The translations under genes and the position numbers were made by a program. Source: Bryobacteraceae bacterium (GTDB lineage: Bacteria > Acidobacteriota > Terriglobia > Bryobacterales > Bryobacteraceae). Taken from it: a stretch of DNA of 64,000 bases. Positions 23,422 through 32,598 of this stretch are shown here, in pieces. The stretch is taken from positions 41,183-105,182 of the forward strand of contig JAHDVK010000020.1 of the NCBI GenBank assembly GCA_023384675.1, given 5' to 3'. The notes below the pieces were generated by a model. That model did no database searches, was not told where the DNA came from, and worked only from the letters and a program-made list of their open reading frames with translations. Position 1 is the stretch's first letter. Every line of letters starts with the position of its first letter.

Positions 23422-24432
23422 ATGCCGACGATGAACCCCTTCGCCAATGATGCCTTCAACATGGCCGCGCTCACCTCGGCCATCAACAAGATCCCGAACA
23501 CCTATGGCCGGCTGGAGCAGTTGAACCTGATGCCGGCCACGGGCGTCCGCACCCGCACGATCCTGATCGAGGAGATGAGCGGCGTGCTGAACCTGCTGCC
23601 CACCATGCCAGTGGGTGCGCCCGGCACCCAGGGCACGCAGGGCAAGCGCAAGGTGCGCTCGTTCGTGATCCCCCACATCCCGCACGACGATGCGGTGCTG
23701 CCCGAGGAAGTGCAGGGCCTGCGCGCCTTCGGCTCCGAAACCGAGATGGAGGCCCTGGCGGCGCTGTTGGCCCAGAAGCTCCAGAACATGCGCAACAAGC
23801 ACGCCATCACGCTCGAGTATCTGCGCATGGGCGCGCTCAAGGGCGTGATCCTCGATGCCGACGGCTCGGTGCTCTACAACCTGTACGACGAGTTCAGCAT
23901 CACGCCGAAGACGGTCAGCTTCGCGCTGGGCACCGCCGGGACCGAGGTGCTGCTCAAAGTGCTCGAGGTGAAGCGCCACATCGAGGACAACCTCAAGGGC
24001 GAGTTCATGACCGGCATTCACTGCCTGTGCTCGGCGGGCTTCTATGACGCCCTCACGACGCACTCGAAGGTGAAGGAAGCCTTCATGTACTTCCAGCGCA
24101 ACCAGCAGCTGGGCAACGACTACCGGATCGGGTTCACCTTCGGCGGGATCACGTTCGAGGAGTACCGGGGCCAGGCGACCGACGCGGCGGGCAATATCCG
24201 GAAGTTCATCGAGGACGATGAGGCCCATTTCCTCCCGCTCGGTACGGCGAACACCTTCCGGACGCACTTCGCGCCGGCGGACTTCAACGAAACGGCGAAC
24301 ACGCTGGGCCTGCCGTTGTACGCGAAGCAGGAAGCGCGGAAGTTTGGGCGCGGGACGGATCTGCACACGCAGTCGAACCCGCTGCCGATCTGCCTGCGGC
24401 CTGAGGTGCTGGTCAAGGGGACGAAGTCCTAG
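23422..24432 (+). CDS. Major capsid protein (gpE family)
   Basis: A 336-residue protein with the HK97-like fold expected for lambda gpE. Family traits include GTQGTQGKRKVRSFVIPHIP near 70-89, the long spine-helix region around residues 105-150 and a conserved C-terminal strand region (KSNPLPICLRPEVLVKGT-like, here NPLPICLRPEVLV near 320). It forms the icosahedral shell and is the most abundant virion protein. The gene follows the decoration gene after six bases. Confidence 0.94.
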   Translation: MPTMNPFANDAFNMAALTSAINKIPNTYGRLEQLNLMPATGVRTRTILIEEMSGVLNLLPTMPVGAPGTQGTQGKRKVRSFVIPHIPHDDAVLPEEVQGLRAFGSETEMEALAALLAQKLQNMRNKHAITLEYLRMGALKGVILDADGSVLYNLYDEFSITPKTVSFALGTAGTEVLLKVLEVKRHIEDNLKGEFMTGIHCLCSAGFYDALTTHSKVKEAFMYFQRNQQLGNDYRIGFTFGGITFEEYRGQATDAAGNIRKFIEDDEAHFLPLGTANTFRTHFAPADFNETANTLGLPLYAKQEARKFGRGTDLHTQSNPLPICLRPEVLVKGTKS

Positions 24433-24435
24433 CCA

Positions 24436-24741
24436 ATGGACCAGTGGGAGCATCTGACCGGCACGTTGAACGCCGGAGTGCTCGACGCGTTCGGGCGTGT
24501 CGTCACCCTGCACTCGCAGGCGGGCGGGACGGTGGACATTCGTGCCATCTTCCAGCCCGCCCGCGAGGCGGAGGACTCGGCGCCGGGCGTCTATTCGGTG
24601 ATCTTCGTCCGGCTGGCGGATCTACCGGCACCGCCGGCGCGGGGCGACGCAGTGGATATCGGCGAAGTCCGCTACAAGGTCTTCGACATCGAGGCCGATA
24701 CGAGCGGCGCCGCCGTTTTGCGGCTCAGAAAGGTGCAGTGA
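24436..24741 (+). CDS. Head-tail joining protein (gpFII-like)
   Basis: A 101-residue beta-rich protein (LDAFGRVVTLHSQAGGTVDI, about 16-35) in the place of lambda FII, which completes the connector and receives the tail. It ends at 24741, sharing one base with the next start (TGATG). Function is assigned by gene order and size rather than strong sequence motifs. Confidence 0.7.
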   Translation: MDQWEHLTGTLNAGVLDAFGRVVTLHSQAGGTVDIRAIFQPAREAEDSAPGVYSVIFVRLADLPAPPARGDAVDIGEVRYKVFDIEADTSGAAVLRLRKVQ

Positions 24742-25196
24742 TGGCGACCGTACGGGTTTACCAGAAACGCCAACTCCGGCTCGACCTGCTGAACTTCAAG
24801 CAGCGTCAGATGTACGATCTCGGCACTGCCGGGGTCGACACCGTGAAGGCTCGGCTTGCGGCCGCGCAGGGCCCCGAGGACTCCGCGGCCAAGCCGCTCA
24901 CCGTCCGCTACGCCAAATGGAAATCGAGGCAGGGCGGCAGTAATCGCCGCAACCTCTCCTTCAGCGGCGATCTGCTACGGAACTTCCAGGTCCGCACCGT
25001 GAGTGAGGGACGAGCCAAAGCGAATCTCTCCACCCGCAAGGACCGCATCAAAGGTCGCGCCAACCAGGCCATCCAGCCCTGGATGGTCTTCTCGCCGCTG
25101 AACCGGCAGGCGGTGCTGGAGAAAGCGCAGAAGACCGTGGAGGAGATGAAGTCCCGCCTCCTGATTGAGCGCAAACTCGGAGGCAAGCAATTGTGA
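24741..25196 (+). CDS. Minor tail protein (gpZ-like)
   Basis: A 151-residue basic protein (NFKQRQMYDLGTAGVDTVKA near 18-37) with a strongly positive C-terminal half. The order FII-Z-U of lambda is kept, and Z-type proteins act at the tail end that joins the head. The ATG at 24741 is chosen because it overlaps the preceding stop; an in-frame start 99 codons upstream reads through another gene. The stop overlaps the next start. Confidence 0.6.
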   Translation: MATVRVYQKRQLRLDLLNFKQRQMYDLGTAGVDTVKARLAAAQGPEDSAAKPLTVRYAKWKSRQGGSNRRNLSFSGDLLRNFQVRTVSEGRAKANLSTRKDRIKGRANQAIQPWMVFSPLNRQAVLEKAQKTVEEMKSRLLIERKLGGKQL

Positions 25197-25666
25197 TCGA
25201 CCCGGCTGAATTGATCGACGGGCTGATCGCCACCCTGCGCGACATCCCGGAGTTGGTGGCTGAAGTATATGGGGACGACCGGCGCATCTACGCCTACCAC
25301 GACCAGTTCCCGCAGAAATCAAGCCTCCTCGCCGCGATCCACGAAATGCCCGCCCCGGCCATCATGGCCGCCTGGCAGGGCACTCAGCCCGGCAGTTTTG
25401 GCGGCATGGACGTCTGGAAGCACAGCGTCACGCTTTACCTGCGCGCCGGGGAAAGTCTGCCGGGCGACCCGCCCACCTTCTACTACCGGCTGTTCCGCCT
25501 CATCACGAAGGGCGTGCCAGCCTCTTTGGGGGTGCCGATGCTGAACGCAACGGTCCATCCCTCCTGTTACCCAATGGATCTGCCACTCATTCAGCGGCAG
25601 ACCGATGCCGAGGGCCTCGACTACTTCGAGGTGCCCCTCACTTTCACGGAAATCGGTGATGACTGA
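25193..25666 (+). CDS. Tail terminator-like protein (gpU-like)
   Basis: A 157-residue protein (ELIDGLIATLRDIPELVAEV near 6-25, a helix as in gpU/tail-completion proteins; FYYRLFRLITKGVP later). In lambda gpU stops tail tube growth. Assignment is by position and fold pattern, with moderate certainty. It overlaps the gpZ-like gene by four bases and the following small gene by eight bases. Confidence 0.6.
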   Translation: MIDPAELIDGLIATLRDIPELVAEVYGDDRRIYAYHDQFPQKSSLLAAIHEMPAPAIMAAWQGTQPGSFGGMDVWKHSVTLYLRAGESLPGDPPTFYYRLFRLITKGVPASLGVPMLNATVHPSCYPMDLPLIQRQTDAEGLDYFEVPLTFTEIGDD

Positions 25667-25850
25667 CAAAGTCTGGTTGAAGCGCAACGACGGCTCGGGC
25701 GAGCCCCAGGAGTTTGAGGCCACGCCGTCCGTCATCGTCCCCCTGATCATCGCTGGCTGGAGCCAGTGTCCGCCCCCGGAGAAACCCACCCATGTCGACG
25801 ACAAGACTCCAAGAAATCCTGATCGCGTTCGGAAAGCAGAAGCAGACTGA
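25659..25850 (+). CDS. Small hypothetical tail-region protein
   Basis: A 63-residue protein (MTDKVWLKRNDGSGEPQEFE at the start) with a lysine-rich C terminus. It overlaps the preceding gene by eight bases and the major tail gene by 59 bases, so it is a compressed, probably co-translated gene. No recognised domain. Confidence 0.5.
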   Translation: MTDKVWLKRNDGSGEPQEFEATPSVIVPLIIAGWSQCPPPEKPTHVDDKTPRNPDRVRKAEAD

Positions 25851-26832
25851 CATCGCGACGGCGAACTCCGCCGCCCAGATGTGGCAGTTGCGGAAGCTAA
25901 ACGCCCAACTCGCCAATCCGCGCCTGAACACCGAAAACGACGCCGAGGAGTTCGGCAAGGGCCACGAGTTTGCCGTCCAGTCGTTCCAGACCTCGTGGGA
26001 CGTGAACGGCACGCTGGAGAAGTATCTCAGCGCCGAGATCGCGGCCTGGGCCATGGCATTCAGCCTGGGCAAGGCGGTGAAGTCCGGCACCGCGCCCAAT
26101 TTCACCTACACGTGTGCGCCGCTGATGCCGGCCTCGGGCGATTCTGCCGAACTGCCCTACTTCAGCTTCGCCGAGCAGATCCGGCCCGGCGCCGGCGCGG
26201 TGCTCGACCGCATGGCGGTGGGCTGCGTCGCGGAAGGCTGGACGTTGACCATCGGCTCGGGGCCCGGGCGGGCTAACTCGAAGATCACGGTGGAGTTTGT
26301 CGGATCGGGCAAGTTCGCCGAGCCCTCGGTCATTGTGATTCCGGCGGCGACACTCGAAAAGCTGCTGCCCTCGGCTTCCATGGCGCTGACGATCAGCGGT
26401 GTCAACTACGTCACGACGAAGAACATCGTTTCGCTGGAGGCGGGCTGGAAGAACAATGTGCGGCTGGACAGCGGCTTCTACCCTGGCTCCGGCTTCCAGA
26501 CGGCGGGCAACGCCACGTCGGGCGCCATCCGCGGGCGGATGGAGTTTGGCAACCGCCAAGCGACGCTCCGGTTCACGGCCCGTTACGAAAGCGGCTCGAC
26601 GGAACTGACCAAGCTGCGCCAGCAGTCGAGCGGTGCGGCGGTGCTGTCGCTGACCCACGATGTGAACAACTCGCTGGCAATCACATGGCCGAAGGTGAGC
26701 TTCGCCACGGCGGAGTTGGGTGAGACGGACGGGATCGTCACCGTGGCCGTGGAATGCCTGCCGATGTGGGACGAGGCCAACGGGATCATCTCAGCGGTGG
26801 CGAAGTGCGGGGTGGACGGAATCGGTGAATAG
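25792..26832 (+). CDS. Major tail tube protein
   Basis: A 346-residue protein (AAQMWQLRKLNAQLANPRLN near 24-43; RGRMEFGNRQATLRFTARYE near 243-262) in the place of lambda gpV. Beta-rich with a repeated strand pattern, as expected of a tube subunit; longer than gpV, so probably with an added Ig-like or insert domain. The position between the U-like gene and the frameshifting chaperone gene is strong support. Confidence 0.8.
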   Translation: MSTTRLQEILIAFGKQKQTDIATANSAAQMWQLRKLNAQLANPRLNTENDAEEFGKGHEFAVQSFQTSWDVNGTLEKYLSAEIAAWAMAFSLGKAVKSGTAPNFTYTCAPLMPASGDSAELPYFSFAEQIRPGAGAVLDRMAVGCVAEGWTLTIGSGPGRANSKITVEFVGSGKFAEPSVIVIPAATLEKLLPSASMALTISGVNYVTTKNIVSLEAGWKNNVRLDSGFYPGSGFQTAGNATSGAIRGRMEFGNRQATLRFTARYESGSTELTKLRQQSSGAAVLSLTHDVNNSLAITWPKVSFATAELGETDGIVTVAVECLPMWDEANGIISAVAKCGVDGIGE

Positions 26833-26877
26833 TGAACTTCCGCGCAATTGGGCGGAAGTTGCCTCAGGAGAACTCTC

Positions 26878-27492
26878 ATGGAACAAACCAAAGCTGTCTT
26901 TGACGCGGCGCGGCCGATCACGCTGAAACTCCGCACGCCGGAAGGCGTGAAGACCATCGGGGTCCGCTTCCCCACCGACGAGGAATGGATCGAACGCCAG
27001 CGGCGCCGGAAGGTGCTGATCAAGCAGTTGGGCCGGGGCGTTTCGGAAACTGTCGTAGCGGGCGGCGAGGACGCCGATGCTGCGCTGCTTTCGAAGATTC
27101 GCCAGGGCGAGGGCGCCGACGTCGATCCGTTCGAGGCGAGCCGGGTGATCGACCAACTGGGCCAGTGTGATGTGGATGATGTGGCGCAGGAGGGCGACGC
27201 CTTCCGGGTAACGCTGCGCGTGATCGGCGGGACGGTCGAACACGTGCTGCGGATGCCGTCGGCGAAAGACGTCTTCGACTACCGCCGCGCCTTCGCCCGC
27301 GTGCTCGATCTGCCCTACAACCGGCAGGAACTGACCGTGAATCTCGCCGCCGGAGGTGCGCTGTACAAGAAACTGGTCACCGCGAATGACGGCTACGCCG
27401 GCGAGCCGCCCATCATCCACCAGGCCGTGGCCGTGCGCGCCACGATCGACGCCCTCGATGCCAGCTTCCAGGAGACCGGGGACCCAAACTGA
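26878..27492 (+). CDS. Tail assembly chaperone, G-like frame
   Basis: A 204-residue protein in the place of lambda gpG, which binds the tape measure during tail assembly. The ATG at 26878 is preceded by AGGAGA, so the longer upstream start is rejected. Near the end is DPN followed by TGA. The last two codons form the slippery sequence CCCAAAC (27483-27489), immediately before the stop, so a part of the ribosomes should shift to -1 and make the longer GT-like fusion. Confidence 0.85.
   Translation: MEQTKAVFDAARPITLKLRTPEGVKTIGVRFPTDEEWIERQRRRKVLIKQLGRGVSETVVAGGEDADAALLSKIRQGEGADVDPFEASRVIDQLGQCDVDDVAQEGDAFRVTLRVIGGTVEHVLRMPSAKDVFDYRRAFARVLDLPYNRQELTVNLAAGGALYKKLVTANDGYAGEPPIIHQAVAVRATIDALDASFQETGDPN
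27483..27489 (+). promoter_or_regulatory. Programmed -1 frameshift site
   Basis: CCCAAAC in the in-phase X XXY YYZ form (C CCA AAC) sits directly before TGA. After a -1 slip, reading continues in an open frame for 122 sense codons. The heptamer pattern is one of the established slippery types. Confidence 0.8.
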
Positions 27493-27857
27493 CGGGCGGC
27501 GAGTGGCCCGAACGGCCCTCGCTGCGTTTCCTCATTCATTGGGCCCTGCGCCGGGATGAACTGTGCGATCCCAATCTCTGCCACGATGCGCCCGACGAGG
27601 GTGGGCGCTGTGATCACTGTCCGCTGGACCGGCTCGACGCCGCGCAGGCGTCGGAGGCGGGGCAACTGCTTCGCCGAGCGATCGACATGCAAGCCGCACT
27701 GAAGCTTGGACTTCGGATTGGGCTGGATGAGGTACGGGCGGATGAGTTCATCGCGCTCTCTGTCTTTGAAGACCAGCAAAGTGTGCTCCGACATGCGGGC
27801 GATGAAGGCCGGCCTATCTTCCGCCGTGCCACGGTGGGTCCGCCGCTTCCACTCTAA
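27489..27857 (+). CDS. Tail assembly chaperone, T-like -1 extension
   Basis: A 122-codon frame, open from the slippery site to TAA, with a cysteine-rich zinc-ribbon-like centre (CDPNLCHDAPDEGGRCDHC, about residues 20-38 of the extension) and no good start codon of its own. Lambda T works only as the G-T fusion; here the layout is the same. It has one internal ATG late in the frame, too far in to give a whole protein. The gene was too short to be seen by an ATG-only search. Confidence 0.75.
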   Translation: MTGGEWPERPSLRFLIHWALRRDELCDPNLCHDAPDEGGRCDHCPLDRLDAAQASEAGQLLRRAIDMQAALKLGLRIGLDEVRADEFIALSVFEDQQSVLRHAGDEGRPIFRRATVGPPLPL

Positions 27858-27943
27858 ACGAGGTTGCCTTTGCAGCTAAATCATCGATGAGGTCGCGTCG
27901 ACCTATGACTCCTGCCAATCGTGCCAATGGCTCCGATGCGCCA

Positions 27944-29233
27944 TCACTTGCGCCTGATCTCGCTGATCAGTTCGTGTACTCGCATGCCGCGGTGATGAGC
28001 CAGAGCCTTAATCGAGGCAAAGTCTATCTCCTTGCGAACCTTGTCGAAGTTCATTTCAATTCGTTCATTATTGTCGATCACTATCCTGCGATCACCGGAC
28101 TCGAGTCGATCTCCATCAGGCACACTGCTCCTACAGTATTCTTCAACTTCGTCCATTCTCGGAGCATCAAGTTGGAATCGAAGAGGGGATGCCACCTTGC
28201 CCAGAACCAGGTACCCAGGGACTGACTCTTTGTCTTCCACATATTCGCGCAAAGGTGTTACCATTGCCGTAACTGACTTGGAATGATTTATTTCAGTATG
28301 AATTATCTGTGCGGCGAAATACTCGTGCGCTGCGGAAATCGACTGATGCGGTTTGCCTTCGTAGTTTTCATAGCCGGCAGGGAAGATCTTAAGAAACGGA
28401 ATCAGCAACTTGCATACATCCCAATGTCTCAAGCCCAGCATCCTCTGCAGTAGAGTACTATTGAGGAGCACAGCTTGAGCGAGAGCCTCTTCGAGCCAAT
28501 CATCAGTACCTTGCACAGCTATCCGCACACGCTCCACGTAGGGACGATATATTGGCCTACGATAAGCTATCTCAAATTTCGTCGCGAACCTCTCGACATG
28601 GAAGTGAAATAACTCGTGGCGGTAAGTCATCCACCACAGTCTACGCAATACGGTCAAGCATGAGCACTTATCCGCGCCAAGAAACACGGCATCTTTGTGC
28701 ATCCATTTGGCTGCTTCAATGAGTTTCTCGGGAAACAGGTACATTCCCCATGGCGTCATTGGACTTTTGAAGTACGCGTGAAATGGAAGGTATGCTCCAA
28801 AGGCATCCATCCCAAAAGTCTCAACAAGTGCGGCAATAGCAGAGCTCGCATTTGAATGGCTATTTGTCCATAGTGGTTTATACTCTTGCAGTAATTCTTC
28901 AATATCTACTCCGAAATAACGCCAAAAGGCCTGGCCAAAGCTTTCCTCATCTTTCGAAGCCGATGATACTTCGTGAAGGGCCGTTGTTGAATGCTCACGC
29001 CACTGCCCGCTGCCGTCCAAGAAAACCCTTCTTTGGTCGACGGCTCGCACAACTCCACCTCTTGGATACCAAAACTTAAAGCTAAAGTCGGTTTCCCTTA
29101 GATCGTGAAGACCTCCTAGCACGTTGCGGCCTGAACCATGCGGAGGCGGGTAATCACTCTCCCAAAAAGCGTCCGGCACCTCACTGCGAAGAAGGCGAAA
29201 CTCGGGTACAAACGTTCTTTCTGACTTTTTCAT
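27944..29233 (-). CDS. Putative zinc metallopeptidase-like cargo protein
   Basis: A protein of about 429 residues, antisense in the middle of the tail operon between the GT chaperone and the tape measure. From the TTG-initiated long form, the HELFHFHVE motif falls at residues 217-225 (HExxH), and a Glu in WLEEALAQA about 40 residues later could be the third ligand, as in gluzincins. No membrane segments or signal peptide. The ATG at 29233 has AAGG eight bases before it and is preferred. Its DNA is visibly richer in A and T than the phage genes on both sides, so it was acquired separately. I do not recognise a family. A defence or host-benefit role is plausible but unproven. Confidence 0.7.
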   Translation of the reverse strand: MKKSERTFVPEFRLLRSEVPDAFWESDYPPPHGSGRNVLGGLHDLRETDFSFKFWYPRGGVVRAVDQRRVFLDGSGQWREHSTTALHEVSSASKDEESFGQAFWRYFGVDIEELLQEYKPLWTNSHSNASSAIAALVETFGMDAFGAYLPFHAYFKSPMTPWGMYLFPEKLIEAAKWMHKDAVFLGADKCSCLTVLRRLWWMTYRHELFHFHVERFATKFEIAYRRPIYRPYVERVRIAVQGTDDWLEEALAQAVLLNSTLLQRMLGLRHWDVCKLLIPFLKIFPAGYENYEGKPHQSISAAHEYFAAQIIHTEINHSKSVTAMVTPLREYVEDKESVPGYLVLGKVASPLRFQLDAPRMDEVEEYCRSSVPDGDRLESGDRRIVIDNNERIEMNFDKVRKEIDFASIKALAHHRGMRVHELISEIRRK

Positions 29234-29327
29234 CTCGCTGACCTTTACTTCAGGTTCGTGGTCCAATCCTGCGGAGTAAGCAACTCTTGAGCGATATTCT
29301 TGCCAGCCTAGTAATTCTTATCATATT

Positions 29328-32300
29328 GTGATTCCGTCTCACAAACTCGAGCTCGTCATCGAGGTAGACACCAAGGGTGCGAACGCCTCGATCAAGAGCG
29401 TCAACTCCAGCCTTTCCTCGATGGAAGCGGCGGCGCTCAAGACGGCGCGCGGAGCCTCCGCGGGCGTCGATTCGCTCACCGTTTCCATCGCGAAAGGTGC
29501 GGCGGCCGCAAGCGTCCTGTCGAATGCCTTCGAGCGCGTGGTGGGCTGGCTGAAGGAGCAGATCGTCGAAACGTCGCGGCTGGCCGCGCGGAACGAAACC
29601 CTCGCCGTCGTCAACGCTCAGTTGGCCCGCGCCAATGGTTACAGCGAAGGCTCGATCGAGCGACTGGTGGGGCGGGTGAAAGAGCTTGGCATCACGACCC
29701 AGGCCTCGCGGGACATCGTCAACAAGATGATCGCCTCGCAGCTCGACCTGTCGAAGGCGACCGAACTGGCCCGGCTCGCGCAGGATGCCGCCGTGGTGTC
29801 TGGCCAGGATTCGAGCCAGGCCCTGCAGGGCATCATCGCCGGCATCACCACCCAGCAGATCGAGGTGCTTCGCACCTACGGCATCAACATCCAGTTCGAG
29901 CGGGCCTTCACCGAGGCGCGCCGGCGTCTGGGCCGGGATCTCACCGAGATCGAACGCCGAAATACCGCCCTCAATGTCGTCCTGGCGGAGGGTCCCAAGA
30001 TCGCGGGCGCCTACGAGGCCTCGCTCGGGACCGTGGGCAAGCAGATCGGCTCCCTCAACCGCTACATCGAGGAGGCCAAGGCAGCGATCGGGACTCAATT
30101 CCTGCCCGAAATGCGGAAGATGATCGAGGGCCTGACGGACCTGGCCAAATGGGTGGGGCACAACTCCGACGCCATCGCCCTGTGGGCCAAGGGGATCGCG
30201 GCGGCCGCAGTCGGTACCGCCGTGGCGCAGTTCATCACCTGGCTGAGCGGCGCGAAGAAGGCCGTCGACGCTCTCACGCTGGCGATGGCCCGCAATCCGT
30301 TCACGGCAATCGCCATCGGAGCCCTGGTTGCCGGCACGGCCATCTACGAGATGAACCAGAAGACCCTGGAGGCCCACGACGACCTGCTCGATCTGCGGAA
30401 GGCGGCAATCGATACGAAGGAGATCATGGCCGCCGTCAACGCGGGGAAATCGGCCGCGGATCTCCAGAAGATGGGCTACTCGCTCGACCAAGTGCGCGAG
30501 GCGATGTTTGGCGGCAAGGAAGCGGCCAAGGAGTTCTTCGCGGCGTTCGATAACGATGAATTCCGGCAGCGGATCAAGGACCTCAACCAGACAGGCATCG
30601 ACGAGGAGGAGATGCGGCGGCGGAAGGCCGCAGCCGAGGCCCTGGCCAAAGACATCGGGAAGCAGCAGGCGAGCGCGGAGAGAGAGTCTGCCGAGGCGCT
30701 GCTCGATGCACGCCGGCGCGGCCTCTCCGGTTTCGCCCGCGACATCGCCGCTGTGGACGCTCAGGTCCGCAAATGGGTGACGCACGTCGACGACAAGGGA
30801 ATCGAGCGCCAGATCGACCTCACCGCCGCGGCCTGGGAGAACGTCCTCGCCCAATTGAAGCTCCGGATCGAGGCCTGGCGGCAGGATGTTCGGGAGTCGG
30901 GCCGGAAGCAACTGGCGGAGCACGCCTCCGTAGAGGAAGCCGCGTTCGGCAAGCGGATGGAGTTGGAGTCGCGGGCCTTCGCTCAGCGGTTGTCCTACAA
31001 CGAGGAAATTGCCAGCCGGAATCTCGACCATTCGGCACAATTGCTCCGGGTGGAGGAAGACCGCGCCGGGCTGTCGCGGGACGCCCAACTGCGGGCGCTG
31101 GAGGCGACTGACGCCCAAACCCTCGAGCAGAAAGTGGCACTGGAGCAGCGCCGGGCTGAGATCGAGATCGAGCACATCGTGCGCGTGCACGAGATCCGGA
31201 GGCAGCTGTTCGAGTTGGAGAGCTCGCGGTTCCTGATCGAGGAAGAGTCGAACATGAAGCGGCTCGGCTACCAGGCTGACGAGATCCAGGCCCGGCTTGC
31301 TGAGATCGCCGCGCAGCGAGACGCCATCAGCGGGTTCGAGAAGGAGTCCGTCGATGCGGCGGTGCAGAGTGCGCGGGAGACGTCGGCCGTCCGTCAGGCA
31401 CAACTCATCCGGGACCAGAACCTGCGGATTTTCGACAGCTTCAAGCGGCAAGCCGAGGGCGTGTTCGATGCCCTGCTTACGAAGTCGCAGTCCGTGTGGG
31501 CGGCGATCGGGAATTCCCTGAAGACCGCCTTGCTGACCGCCATCAAGGAAGTGGTGACCTCGCGCGTGGCCCTGATGCTCATGCAGATGTTTGGTGGCGT
31601 GCGCATGCCGGTCGGCGGGATGGGCGCAGGGTTGGCCCCCGTTGGCGGCGTGGGCGCGCTGGGGGCGTTGGCGCCCATGGTGGGCGGTCCTGGCGGGACC
31701 GGTGGCTTCAGTGGCCCCGTGGGCGGAATGGGCAACGGCGCCGGCGTCAGTGGCTACGGGGGCGGGATCATGGGCAGTCTGTCCAGCCTGGGCAACATCG
31801 GCATGAATCGGGGGCCAGCCTTTGTCCGCGACGGTGTCACGTCGCATAACCTGAGCGTGTCCGGAGTCGGTGGCTGGCAGGGTGGTGCGCTGCTCGCCGG
31901 TGGCGGAATGCTGGGTGCGATGGGTCTCCAGCGGGGCGGCTGGTCGGGCCTGGCGATGACTACGGCGGGCGGCGCGATGATCGGCTACAAGTTTGGTGGA
32001 CCCGTGGGAGCGGCGATCGGTGCGGGCGTCGGCGCGGCGGCAGGCTTCATCCGCATGCTGTTCAAGGGCCGGGACCAGAAGCTGATCGACGAGGTGAAGT
32101 CGCTCTACGGCATCACCATCGACAAGCAGTTTGCCCGGACACTGGCGGAGCAGAGCCGCGGACAGGATCTGCGGATGTTCCTGCGCTCGCCGCAGGTGCG
32201 GGAACAGATCGAGGCCTATGCCGCCTACACGGGCCAGCGGATGGCATCGCTCGACAATACGCCGCGCGGCGTCAATTTGGCGCAGTCGGGCGGTGTGCTG

Positions 32301-32594
32301 GCGCAGGCCGGTACGTCTGTGGGCGGTTCGTTATACGGGTACGCATCCGGGCTTCCGTCGTTCGGCGGGCTGTCGCTGAAGTCCTTTGGTTCGAATCCGC
32401 CGCCGCAGATCATCAACGTGACCATTCAGGCTGACGGTCAGGCCACGGAGAGCTTCCTCGAGGGAAAGACCGTGAAGTTCGTCACGCGCAACGGGCGCGC
32501 CGTGCAGCAGGGGTTGGGCCGGGCGCTGCAGGCAAGCGAGGGCCGCACCCAGAGCGGCACGGTACTGATGGACCCGCTGGCGGCGAAAGTGTGA
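29328..32594 (+). CDS. Tail tape measure protein
   Basis: A 1088-residue protein that sets tail length and is threaded into the cell at infection. Typical features are the N-terminal coiled coil (ELVIEVDTKGANASIKSVNS), a hydrophobic stretch near 280-345 (IALWAKGIAAAAVGTAVAQF) and Gly/Ala-rich hydrophobic regions near 755-860 and 880-920. The GTG at 29328 is the only reasonable start but has no visible ribosome site; the cargo gene ends 95 bases upstream on the other strand, so the native leader may have been lost. Expression may rely on a low-efficiency start. Confidence 0.92.
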   Translation: MIPSHKLELVIEVDTKGANASIKSVNSSLSSMEAAALKTARGASAGVDSLTVSIAKGAAAASVLSNAFERVVGWLKEQIVETSRLAARNETLAVVNAQLARANGYSEGSIERLVGRVKELGITTQASRDIVNKMIASQLDLSKATELARLAQDAAVVSGQDSSQALQGIIAGITTQQIEVLRTYGINIQFERAFTEARRRLGRDLTEIERRNTALNVVLAEGPKIAGAYEASLGTVGKQIGSLNRYIEEAKAAIGTQFLPEMRKMIEGLTDLAKWVGHNSDAIALWAKGIAAAAVGTAVAQFITWLSGAKKAVDALTLAMARNPFTAIAIGALVAGTAIYEMNQKTLEAHDDLLDLRKAAIDTKEIMAAVNAGKSAADLQKMGYSLDQVREAMFGGKEAAKEFFAAFDNDEFRQRIKDLNQTGIDEEEMRRRKAAAEALAKDIGKQQASAERESAEALLDARRRGLSGFARDIAAVDAQVRKWVTHVDDKGIERQIDLTAAAWENVLAQLKLRIEAWRQDVRESGRKQLAEHASVEEAAFGKRMELESRAFAQRLSYNEEIASRNLDHSAQLLRVEEDRAGLSRDAQLRALEATDAQTLEQKVALEQRRAEIEIEHIVRVHEIRRQLFELESSRFLIEEESNMKRLGYQADEIQARLAEIAAQRDAISGFEKESVDAAVQSARETSAVRQAQLIRDQNLRIFDSFKRQAEGVFDALLTKSQSVWAAIGNSLKTALLTAIKEVVTSRVALMLMQMFGGVRMPVGGMGAGLAPVGGVGALGALAPMVGGPGGTGGFSGPVGGMGNGAGVSGYGGGIMGSLSSLGNIGMNRGPAFVRDGVTSHNLSVSGVGGWQGGALLAGGGMLGAMGLQRGGWSGLAMTTAGGAMIGYKFGGPVGAAIGAGVGAAAGFIRMLFKGRDQKLIDEVKSLYGITIDKQFARTLAEQSRGQDLRMFLRSPQVREQIEAYAAYTGQRMASLDNTPRGVNLAQSGGVLAQAGTSVGGSLYGYASGLPSFGGLSLKSFGSNPPPQIINVTIQADGQATESFLEGKTVKFVTRNGRAVQQGLGRALQASEGRTQSGTVLMDPLAAKV

Positions 32595-32598
32595 CCGC

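Noticed and set aside
21580..24513. Very long minus-strand frame antisense to the protease, decoration and capsid genes
   Set aside because: Antisense to four well supported head genes; composition His/Gly/Arg-rich with no family pattern.
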